Shown here piece by piece: positions 43,209 to 50,480 of a DNA stretch of 64,000 bases; position 1 is the first letter of the stretch, and every line of letters begins with the position of its first letter. Position numbers and translations under genes: made by a program. A model generated the notes under the pieces. The model did not search any database. It saw nothing but the letters and a program-made list of their open reading frames with translations, and was not told the origin of the DNA. The DNA is from Methylobacterium sp. J-078 (lineage in GTDB: Bacteria; Pseudomonadota; Alphaproteobacteria; Rhizobiales; Beijerinckiaceae). Location of the stretch: NCBI RefSeq assembly GCF_022829285.1, contig NZ_JAKSYI010000118.1:62001-126000 (forward strand), read 5' to 3'.

Positions 43209-43988
43209 ATGGCGCGCGGAACGGCTCCGCTCTCCGGCCGGCTGCTGCCGCCCGTTGCAGGTCTGATGTGCCTGCTGGGGCTCGCCCCGGCGGGGGCGGT
43301 GGTGGGCGGGCGCCCGGCGCCCGAGGCGGCGGCCTCGGCCGTGATGGTGCTGTCGTCCAACGGCGGCGTCTGCACCGGCATCGTGGTGGCGCCCGACGCG
43401 GTCCTCACCGCCGGCCACTGCGTCGCGGCCCGGGCCGAGCACCGGGTGCATTACAAGGACGCGGCCGGCGCGCCGGTGCTGGCCGAGATCGCCGCCCGCG
43501 CGCTCCACCCCGGCTACGATGCCGGCGCGGTGGCGGGCCGCCGCCGCTCCATCGACCTCGCCCTGGTGCGCCTGGCCGCCCCCCTGCCGGCCCGCTTCGT
43601 CTCCGCCGGGTTGAGCGGGGTGATGCCTCGGGCCGGCGAGCGCCTCACCCTGTCGGGCTACGGCGTCGCGGCAGCGGGGGATGCGCGCAGCACCGGCACC
43701 TATCGCAGCGTCGAACTCGGCGTGGTCGAGCCCCACGGCCCGAGCCGCATCCTGGTCTGGCTCGGAGCCGGTTCCGGCGGGGCCAGCGCCTGCCACGGCG
43801 ATTCCGGCGGCCCGATCGGCGCGAACGCATCGGTGCTGGCGGTCTCGGCCTGGGTCGCGGGCCAGGCTTCAGCGAGCGGGAAGGCCTGCGGCGGCGTCTC
43901 GCAGGGCATCCTGCTGGGGCCGCAGCGGGCCTGGATCGACCGCACCCTGGCCGGCTGGCAGGCCGCCGCCCGCTGGGCGGAGCCCTGA
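43209..43988 (+). CDS. Secreted trypsin-like serine protease 1
   Basis: A 259-residue S1-family protease with a signal peptide (GLMCLLGLAPAGAVVGG). The catalytic triad is visible: TAGHC (His near residue 71), SIDLALVRL (Asp near 115), and CHGDSGGP (Ser near 199). VVGG resembles a trypsin activation cleavage site. It is likely periplasmic or extracellular. It and the next gene are paralogues (same family and order), inserted on the plus strand between the GTA connector and capsid genes. Confidence 0.88.
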   Translation: MARGTAPLSGRLLPPVAGLMCLLGLAPAGAVVGGRPAPEAAASAVMVLSSNGGVCTGIVVAPDAVLTAGHCVAARAEHRVHYKDAAGAPVLAEIAARALHPGYDAGAVAGRRRSIDLALVRLAAPLPARFVSAGLSGVMPRAGERLTLSGYGVAAAGDARSTGTYRSVELGVVEPHGPSRILVWLGAGSGGASACHGDSGGPIGANASVLAVSAWVAGQASASGKACGGVSQGILLGPQRAWIDRTLAGWQAAARWAEP

Positions 43989-44097
43989 GGGCGAGGCCAG
44001 AGTGCGCGGCACGGAACCAGAGCTTGGCCGAACCATTCCCTTCCGATACGGTTCAACGGTTCTCGTCCAGGACATCGCCGGACGCGGGAGAGACACG

Positions 44098-44982
44098 ATG
44101 TTGCCGACCGCGCCGCGCACGGCCGCCCCTGTGAGAGCCCTCCGGTCCCGGCTCGCCGCGACCCTGGGGTTTCTCTGCGCGCTGACGCCGCTGCCGGCCC
44201 TGGCCGTGATCAACGGCGAGGTCTCGCGCGACCCGAACGGCCTGCGCGCCTCGGTGGTGCGCATCGAGAGCACCCAGGGCGAGATCTGCTCGGGCACCCT
44301 CATCGCCCGGGACCTCGTGCTCACGGCCGCCCACTGCGTGATGCATCAGGCCGGCTACAGCGTGGTGGTGGTGGACCGGGCGTTCCGCTCGCGGCGCATC
44401 AACGCGATCGCCGCCGCCATGCATCCCGATTTCGTGCCCGGCACCACGCCGGAGGATCAGCCGGGCATCGATCTCGCGCTGATCAAGCTCGCCGAGCCCC
44501 TCGGCAACGACTTCCAGCCCCTCGACCCGCGCGGCGGCGCCATCAACACCGGCGACGCCGTCGACATCGCGGGCTTCGGCGTGGTGGCGGAGAACCGGCG
44601 CAACACTGCCCGCACCCTGCGCCAGGCCCACCTCGTCTCCATCGGCTCCCTCCAGGTCGCCAACCGGGTCACGGTGGTGACGGACCGGCGCCGCATGGCC
44701 GAGACGGCGGGCGCCGGCGCGTGCCTCGGCGATTCCGGCGGCCCGATCCTGCGCGGCGGCCCCGGCGGCTACCAGATCGTCGGCGTGGTCAGCTGGTCGA
44801 GCGGCGCCATGCGCCAGGACCGCAAGGCCCGCACCGCCTGCGGCGGCTTCACCGCCGTGACGCCCACGAGCGAGCATACCGGCTGGATCAGCCAGCGCGC
44901 GGCCGAGTTCGCCCGGATGCCCTCGGGCGCGGCCATCGGCGCGACCCGGTCGGACTGGATGGCCCGGCCGGGGCGGCGGTGA
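44098..44982 (+). CDS. Secreted trypsin-like serine protease 2
   Basis: A 294-residue S1-family protease with a signal peptide (LGFLCALTPLPALAVINGE). The triad is LTAAHC, GIDLALIKL and CLGDSGGP, with SWSSG for the substrate pocket. The gene lies 109 bases after the first protease and shares its orientation, so they are probably co-transcribed. It could be unrelated cargo; any link to GTA maturation or release is speculation. Confidence 0.88.
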   Translation: MLPTAPRTAAPVRALRSRLAATLGFLCALTPLPALAVINGEVSRDPNGLRASVVRIESTQGEICSGTLIARDLVLTAAHCVMHQAGYSVVVVDRAFRSRRINAIAAAMHPDFVPGTTPEDQPGIDLALIKLAEPLGNDFQPLDPRGGAINTGDAVDIAGFGVVAENRRNTARTLRQAHLVSIGSLQVANRVTVVTDRRRMAETAGAGACLGDSGGPILRGGPGGYQIVGVVSWSSGAMRQDRKARTACGGFTAVTPTSEHTGWISQRAAEFARMPSGAAIGATRSDWMARPGRR

Positions 44983-45067
44983 GGGGACGTTCCTGAGCGG
45001 CCGGACGAACCATCGGAAACCTGGGCGTCGAACGCCGATAATCACAGCCGTCCGATGCCTCCGGGGG

Positions 45068-45093
45068 CCCTCCGGGCTTGAGGGCCCGGAGGG
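45068..45093. terminator. Strong GC-rich hairpin between capsid remnant and protease
   Basis: A perfect 10-bp stem, CCCTCCGGGC and GCCCGGAGGG, with six-base loop lies seven bases after the capsid stop and 85 bases after protease 2. It has no T-run on either strand. It could serve both convergent transcripts. Confidence 0.5.
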
Positions 45094-45099
45094 TGTGGT

Positions 45100-45338
45100 T
45101 CACGCCGCGAACGACAGCAGCTTGATCGCGTCGAAGTCCTGCACGCCGCCGCCGACGCGCTTGGTGGTGTAGAACAGCACGTAGGGCTTGGCGGAGTAGG
45201 GGTCGCGCAGGACGCGCAGGCCGGCGCGGTCCACCACGAGGTAGCCGCGGCGGAAGTCGCCGAAGGCCACCGAGAGGCTGCCAGCAGCTGCATCCGGCAT
45301 CGCCTCGGCCTCCGCGATGGGGAAGCCCAGCAGGGTGG
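45100..45338 (-). pseudogene. HK97-type GTA major capsid protein, C-terminal fragment
   Basis: The last 80 residues match the C-terminus of GTA/HK97 capsid proteins: TTLLGFPIAEAEAMPD, then GSLSVAFGDFRRGYLVVDRAG, LRDPYSAKPYVLFYTTKRVGGG and a final AIKLLSF. A full capsid has about 400 residues. The frame stays open upstream to 45543, but there it reads AT-richer DNA that does not resemble a capsid. The break coincides with a TGT sequence at 45339 followed by repeat sites, so the gene has been cut by the mobile element on its right. The 5' part, with portal and terminase, is not in the window. Confidence 0.87.
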
Positions 45339-45470
45339 TGTGCAGATACCCATAACTTGAAAGCCCAAGCCTGATTTCATTTGGTTTTTTCGGATACGCT
45401 ATCCCCATAAGCCGAACGACTGACACCCATAAATTGCTGACGGTCGCCCTAGCCGACCCCATATTTTGAC
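45339..45470 (+). repeat. Predicted TnsB-binding site array at left end
   Basis: Starting with TGTGCAGATACCCATAA at 45339, the motif CCCATAA recurs at 45349, 45404 and 45426, with a variant CCCATAT at 45458. Flanks agree beyond the core: GATACCCATAACTTGA, CTATCCCCATAAGCCGA, TGACACCCATAAATTGCTGA and GACCCCATATTTTGAC. All are in the same direction. Two are 22 bases apart, the size of a TnsB site in Tn7. The first five bases outside (45334-45338) are GGTGG, which would be the target duplication. Confidence 0.6.
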
Positions 45471-45737
45471 TCACCGTCGCGGGCGTTGCGAAGCGACTGG
45501 CGGCAGTCGGTCGGCCTGTCCTCTGAACGACATGGCTCATCACAGCGGCTTGGCACCACGTGCCAAACGCCCTCGATGTGGAAGGCGCTTCGCCCCGGGA
45601 CGGCGAAGGTCACAGGGCGGGCGTTAGTTTCTCAGGTTGAGATGGGACTCGGAGCGGTCAAGCTTAGCGTTCCCGATCCGATCCCTCGCTCGATCCTTCC
45701 CGCTGACGTATGCTTAGCGCCAAGCAGGGAGACGCGA

Positions 45738-46091
45738 GTGCCAAAGAAAATTTCGCCCGACTCAACGATAGCAACCATTTGGCCGCACCTGATGCATCAG
45801 CGTGACTATGTTGCTGGTGCGCGGCACAAAGCGAAGCAGTGTTTTGACAACCATGGCAACGCATTCGTGAAGATCGGCGTCACCGGATCGGGTCAAAAGC
45901 CTTGTTATCGCGTGTTCTACAAAGATGCCAATGGGTCTGAGGAGATTTTCGGCTCCTACTGGGACATGCACGATCCGCTCGACAACGAGCACGCCATCAA
46001 CACAAATTGGAGCACGAATGCAATGACCTACGAAGAGATCCACGCGCTCATGGTCGAGAAGCACTCGCCGCCCGCTAAAAAGGCCATATGA
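45738..46091 (+). CDS. Hypothetical island protein (117 aa)
   Basis: The frame is open from 45486 but its first part overlaps the element end and looks non-coding. A GTG at 45738 has an AGGGAG ribosome-binding site six bases upstream and starts VPKKISPDSTIATIWPHLMHQRDYVAG. The product is of normal composition (KIGVTGSGQKPCYRVFYKDANGSEEIFGSYWDMHD), with no membrane segment or known motif. Lower GC than the surroundings points to recent acquisition. Function unknown. Confidence 0.5.
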   Translation: MPKKISPDSTIATIWPHLMHQRDYVAGARHKAKQCFDNHGNAFVKIGVTGSGQKPCYRVFYKDANGSEEIFGSYWDMHDPLDNEHAINTNWSTNAMTYEEIHALMVEKHSPPAKKAI

Positions 46092-46219
46092 TGCCTCAAC
46101 GCTTTCGGGTGGGGTTGCTACATAATACCTGGAATATGTAAGACCTAACGGCTTTGGTGAAGGCTGCGGCCGCGACACTTGGTAAGCGCGGATCATACAG
46201 GAAGGCCAAATATTAGAAT

Positions 46220-46789
46220 ATGTATAGCCACCAAGTGAGCTATCACGAAGCAGGCCACGCTTTTGCATATTGGTATATTGGCGTTGATTTGCACTCAGTG
46301 CAGGTTATAGCTCAAAAAGCTATTGGCGGTAGAGCGCCGCTTGTTTCTAAAAATGGGACCTTGCTCACGGGCGCCAGTGGTATTTGTGAGCCCAGGGTAA
46401 ATCTATTCGCCGCCCGAAATTTTAATACTGAAAATAGGCAGGCAAGTTTAAAAGAAATATGCTGCAAGCAAATCTTTGTTTCGTTATCTGGGCCAATCAA
46501 TACTGAGTTCGACACTAAGTTGCCACTTGCTCAATGCTTTGCATCATCCTGCAGTCATGATGCTTCTAAGATACAAATGTGCTGTGAAATTGGTCGGATA
46601 ACCCAATTTCATTATGCGAAATTGCTCGCACGCACACGTCGCCTGCTCGACACTGACCATGCAAAAAGTGCGATGAAAACCATTGCCCGACGTCTGGCGG
46701 CCAATGGTTATTTGCGAGGCCATCGGGTGGCGACCTGCTGCGACTCTGTTTTCGGGCACCGCCCTCGACCGTTTGATTTTTCAAACTGA
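46220..46789 (+). CDS. Stand-alone M41-like zinc peptidase
   Basis: A 189-residue protein beginning MYSHQVSYHEAGHAFAYWYIG. The HEAGH zinc motif at residues 9-13, followed by VDLHSVQVIAQKAIGGRAPL, resembles the start of the FtsH (M41) peptidase domain. A later CSHDASKI is a possible site of the third metal ligand. There is no AAA+ domain and no membrane segment, so it is a peptidase domain alone. AT-rich codons and cysteine-rich composition differ from the genome. It would need an activating partner; the AAA+/M41 protein at 54363 is the other M41 protein of the island. Confidence 0.65.
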   Translation: MYSHQVSYHEAGHAFAYWYIGVDLHSVQVIAQKAIGGRAPLVSKNGTLLTGASGICEPRVNLFAARNFNTENRQASLKEICCKQIFVSLSGPINTEFDTKLPLAQCFASSCSHDASKIQMCCEIGRITQFHYAKLLARTRRLLDTDHAKSAMKTIARRLAANGYLRGHRVATCCDSVFGHRPRPFDFSN

Positions 46790-46857
46790 GATATTGCCGG
46801 GTAGGCGCCTTCGTTGACAGGAGGCGTGATTTTCCCGACCTGCCCCCGCCGCTTCGC

Positions 46858-46893
46858 TAGCACGTAGCGAATAACGTTATCCGCTACGTGCTA
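46858..46893. repeat. 36-bp near-perfect palindrome beside tniQ
   Basis: Outer arms TAGCACGTAGCG and CGCTACGTGCTA pair over all 12 bases. The middle holds a second perfect palindrome, ATAACGTTAT, with one mismatched base on each side. The centre is AACGTT. It lies in the 220-base spacer between the M41-like gene and the end of tniQ. It is too symmetrical to be chance: candidates are a bidirectional terminator, a recombination or resolution site, or an operator. There is no T-run after it. Confidence 0.75.
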
Positions 46894-47010
46894 TCCTCGG
46901 AGTCGCAAATCGAACGCCTGGTCGACCGAACGGTCGGAAGCAGGATCTCGCGTCGCCGTGGCCGATCATGCCTCGACGCCGCCGGCATCCACGGCCAAGG
47001 TGGAAAGCCC

Positions 47011-49413
47011 CTACGTGACGCCGATCCGGTGGATGCTCGCCGTGGCCTCGCCGCGGTCGAAGACGAAGTTCACGAACGTAGGCTTCGAGCATACCGGACG
47101 CACGCCCGCCCGTAGCAGCATCTTCGTGACGGCCGCCCCGACTCCGTGACGTTCCGTCCGGCCCGCCTTACGCGCCAGTTCGTTGGCGAAGACGTACGTC
47201 CGCGAGAACCGCTCGACTTCCGAAAGTGGCACCATGACGCGATTGCCGAGCCTGGCCGATCCGAGCAGCCCGTTCGCGGCGAGCTGCAGGACCATGTGCA
47301 TTCCCGTCCCCAACCGCGCGGCGACGTCCGGGACGGTCATCATCGGCTCGACGGCTGCGGTGACCGGAAGCGCCGCCGCGTCCCCGGCCTCGGCCAGGCG
47401 TCGGAGCGCGGCCAGCGCCTCGGACCGCGGGAACAGGTACGAACAGAACGCCGGACGGCGACAGGTCGCCTCGATCCCGGCCCCGTCGAGGATCGACAGG
47501 ACCGCCCTGGGGCCGCGAAGCCCGGACGCGGACGCCAACTCGGGCAGGGTGACGTAGGCTTCACGGAATCGCTCGACCCCTACGGGGGACACGCTGCCGG
47601 ACCTGCAGCCCGCCCTTATCGGGAGCAGCCCGGCCTCGACCACCTGCTGCACCATGAGCCTGGGCAACCCGAGGGCGGCGGCCACCGATCCGCGGTCCAA
47701 TCCCTTGTCAGCCGTCAGGTCGAGGTCCGGGGCCGCCGCGGCGCATGCGGAGACGGCGCCATCCCGGGGATAGATCCTCTCGGACAGCGGGGCCCCCGCG
47801 AGGGGCGAGTGGACGCCGACTTCGGACAGGAGGGCCGCCACAGGCAGCGATGCGGCCGCGCCCATCGCGGCCCTCAACTCGGCCATCGTGGCCCAGGCCG
47901 ACCGGAAACGCTCGATCTCGACCGCCGGGATGCGGTCGACGCCGTCGACCGTCTGGCAGTTCAGCAGGGCGGCCGCCATGACCCTGTCCATCGCCGCCCG
48001 CGAGAGCCCGAGCTCGCGGGCCGCCACGGGCACCGGCACCCCCGCCTCCCCGGCAGGCCGGAGGTGGGGCGGCAAGGACCGTGGATCGACATGCAGCCCG
48101 GCGATCCCGCGCCGCCCGGTCCACCGGGCCCTGACCTCGACGTCGCCACGGAGAACGAGCGCGACGACCTCCCCGACCGAAGCGCCATGGCGACGGGCCG
48201 CCAGCGGCAGCGACTCGAACCCCCGCGGGGTGGAACCGGGCCTGCCGGCCCTCGAACGGAGGCTCGCCAACAGCCTTGCCGCGGCGTCGGCCGGGAACAT
48301 CCAGCCAGCCGACCCCCGCCCGGTCGCGACGACGTCGAGCAAGCCGCCCGTCGCGAGCCCGACCACCTCGTGCGCCGTCACCCCGAGTTCCGCACCCACC
48401 TGTCGGAGGGTCCGGGACCCGACGAGCCTTTCGAGGTCGGCCTGGGAGAACTCGGACGAACCCTCCCCATCCTCATGCGGCGCGGGTCCCTCCGGACATC
48501 TCCCGGTCCTGGCGGGATGGTTCGCGTCGGCGTGCGCTGCGAGCGTCGCGCGAAGGTCCGCGCCGAGCGCGTGTCCCGGCAGGCGCCTGACGAAGCGGTA
48601 GAGCTCGCCGTAGGCCTTCCGCAGGTCGCTCGCATGCGACCTGGCGGATTTGCGGACCCTGAGGCGGTCGAGCACGTCGACGAAGGTCGCCGGCATGCCG
48701 AGCAGGACGCGGAACCCCTCCGCATGCAGGCGCGCGGTCCCATAGGCCCGGCGGGCGTCGTAGATCGTGGCGTCCTCGTCGAAGGATGCCTTTCCCAACC
48801 GTTCGGAAACCGTGAGCAGTTCGCCCAGGGGAACGCCGTCGAGCCGGGGCAGCGGCCGGATGGCGTCCCCGCGCAGCCTGCCGACCACGTAGGCGTCCAG
48901 GGCGAGGGCCTCGGCCTTCGCATCGACGCATTCGACCGCCGCGAGGACATGCCCCGCGGAACAGGACAGCAGCCGGCCGTGACGCCATTGCAGGGACCTG
49001 CGTGCGCAACCGCACGACGATGCGAGCTCGATGCCGTGGTCGGGGCAGGTGGTCACCGGCAGGACGTCCCACCAGACGCGATGATACGCGCTTTCGGTCA
49101 GGCAGGTCGGGCACCACCGTCGTCTCTGCGAGGTGACATGCTCCGCGGACAGGGTCTGGCCCATCAGCGTGACGACCGTCGAGCGCACGCGCGGGGTCGC
49201 CCGCTCCACCGCATCCGGATCGGCCTTGCAGATCCGGGCGACCTCGACGGGGTCCCACCGCGAGGCGGCCCTCTCCTTGGCTCCCATGACGCGGTCGATG
49301 GACTTGCCGATGCGGCGGCTGCCGTTGTGCTCCAGCGCTCGTACCAGGAGCGCGTACGCCGGCTCGTCGCCGTGGTGCCCGGCCTTGCCGGGAAGCGGTG
49401 GGACCGAAGGCAT
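47011..49413 (-). CDS. tniQ: TniQ/TnsD-like target selector with C-terminal repeats
   Basis: An 800-residue protein. The N-terminal TniQ domain has the double zinc-binding pattern WCPTC at 100-104, CPDHG at 123-127, CGC at 134-136 and CSAGH at 151-155. From about 460 three similar segments of roughly 100 residues follow (462-560, 572-672, 693-795). Each has a helix-turn-helix-like start, an ERFR or ERFS motif, a WATMAEL/YVTLPEL/YVFANEL motif and an end with YPR/FPR/FDR; weaker copies precede them. Such HTH repeats in TnsD-type proteins read the target DNA. It is the last gene of the operon, five bases after tnsC. Confidence 0.88.
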   Translation of the reverse strand: MPSVPPLPGKAGHHGDEPAYALLVRALEHNGSRRIGKSIDRVMGAKERAASRWDPVEVARICKADPDAVERATPRVRSTVVTLMGQTLSAEHVTSQRRRWCPTCLTESAYHRVWWDVLPVTTCPDHGIELASSCGCARRSLQWRHGRLLSCSAGHVLAAVECVDAKAEALALDAYVVGRLRGDAIRPLPRLDGVPLGELLTVSERLGKASFDEDATIYDARRAYGTARLHAEGFRVLLGMPATFVDVLDRLRVRKSARSHASDLRKAYGELYRFVRRLPGHALGADLRATLAAHADANHPARTGRCPEGPAPHEDGEGSSEFSQADLERLVGSRTLRQVGAELGVTAHEVVGLATGGLLDVVATGRGSAGWMFPADAAARLLASLRSRAGRPGSTPRGFESLPLAARRHGASVGEVVALVLRGDVEVRARWTGRRGIAGLHVDPRSLPPHLRPAGEAGVPVPVAARELGLSRAAMDRVMAAALLNCQTVDGVDRIPAVEIERFRSAWATMAELRAAMGAAASLPVAALLSEVGVHSPLAGAPLSERIYPRDGAVSACAAAAPDLDLTADKGLDRGSVAAALGLPRLMVQQVVEAGLLPIRAGCRSGSVSPVGVERFREAYVTLPELASASGLRGPRAVLSILDGAGIEATCRRPAFCSYLFPRSEALAALRRLAEAGDAAALPVTAAVEPMMTVPDVAARLGTGMHMVLQLAANGLLGSARLGNRVMVPLSEVERFSRTYVFANELARKAGRTERHGVGAAVTKMLLRAGVRPVCSKPTFVNFVFDRGEATASIHRIGVT

Positions 49414-49418
49414 CGGGT

Positions 49419-50480
49419 TTACCGCTTCGAGAAGCTGTCGCGGTCCTGCCGATTACCCTTGCGCAGGCCGGTCATCTCGGTCTCCGCATCCGGGGGCATC
49501 TCGCTCAGGGTCGGCTTCCTGACGCGCCTGCGGGAGCGGCCGAACGGATTGACGAGTTTCCCGTCGCCGCGGCGCCTGAACTCGACCGCATCGGCGAACA
49601 CGACGTCCGTAAGCTCCGTGTCCCCCTCGTCGTAGGCGATGGCGGTCGCACGGAAGAGAAGCTTCATCAGGTTGTTGATGTTGCCCTTGGTGGCCTTGTG
49701 CAGGTTGCGGGCCCTGACCTCGTCCGTGAGCGCCGGCGAAGCCGGGATGGTCAGCGCGTCCTCGATGGTTTCGAGCACGCCGATCCATTCCTCGCGGTCG
49801 TCCTCGTCGTCCCAGCCGAAGCACGTCAGGAGGAAATCGCCATCGGTGCGTCGGTTGATCTGCTTGTACACGCTATGCAGGCCGACTAGCTTATTGGTGC
49901 CTGCAAAGACGAACTGACAGGTGCCGCCGTTGATCAGGCCCTTGAGCTGACGTACCGCCTTCTTGGTGAAATACTCGGACCGATCCTCGATCACGTGGGT
50001 GAACTCGTCGAGGATGGCCAGGTGGACATGCTGCAACCGCAGCTGGGTCTCGACCGCCCGCTTCCTGTCCTCGGCATCCCCGACGCAGAGATGTTCGGCC
50101 CCCAGTGCGATCAGGAAGGCGTCGAACAGATGGGTCTCCTTCGGGTTCGCAGGAACCTCGACCAGCACGACCGGGCGCCTGCTGCCCTGGGACGTCTCGA
50201 AGGGACCCGCGCGCTTGGCTGCGAACATCCTCAGCACAGTGCTCTTGCCGACGCCGGGCTCGCCGTAGAGGAGCCCCACGCTCGACTCGCGGCCCGTGCC
50301 GTGTTCGCTATAGATATCGTTGAGCCAAGTCATCGCCTTGTCGTAGCGGTCGTGGTCGACGACCGCCTTGCCGATCTTGAGAAGCATCGACTTCTTCTCC
50401 GGGTCCGCGTTGGCCAGCGTCTCGGCGATGTCGTCCGGGTACAGGCCGTCCTTGCCGACGAGGGACTTGGCATCAATCAT
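49419..50480 (-). CDS. tnsC: TnsC/TniB-like AAA+ transposition regulator
   Basis: A 353-residue AAA+ ATPase. Walker A is GEPGVGKST at 73-81 and Walker B is LAILDEF at 154-160; the sensor asparagine lies in FAGTNKL. The ending is basic (GRSRRRVRKPTLSEMP) with an acidic link, which may contact TniQ or TnsB. TnsC proteins form filaments on target DNA, linking the target selector to the transposase. The start overlaps tnsB by eight bases. Confidence 0.92.
   Translation of the reverse strand: MIDAKSLVGKDGLYPDDIAETLANADPEKKSMLLKIGKAVVDHDRYDKAMTWLNDIYSEHGTGRESSVGLLYGEPGVGKSTVLRMFAAKRAGPFETSQGSRRPVVLVEVPANPKETHLFDAFLIALGAEHLCVGDAEDRKRAVETQLRLQHVHLAILDEFTHVIEDRSEYFTKKAVRQLKGLINGGTCQFVFAGTNKLVGLHSVYKQINRRTDGDFLLTCFGWDDEDDREEWIGVLETIEDALTIPASPALTDEVRARNLHKATKGNINNLMKLLFRATAIAYDEGDTELTDVVFADAVEFRRRGDGKLVNPFGRSRRRVRKPTLSEMPPDAETEMTGLRKGNRQDRDSFSKR

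Noticed and set aside
45486..45737. N-terminal extension of the 117-residue island gene
   Set aside because: The extension overlaps element-end sequence and has unnatural composition; the GTG at 45738 has a ribosome-binding site.
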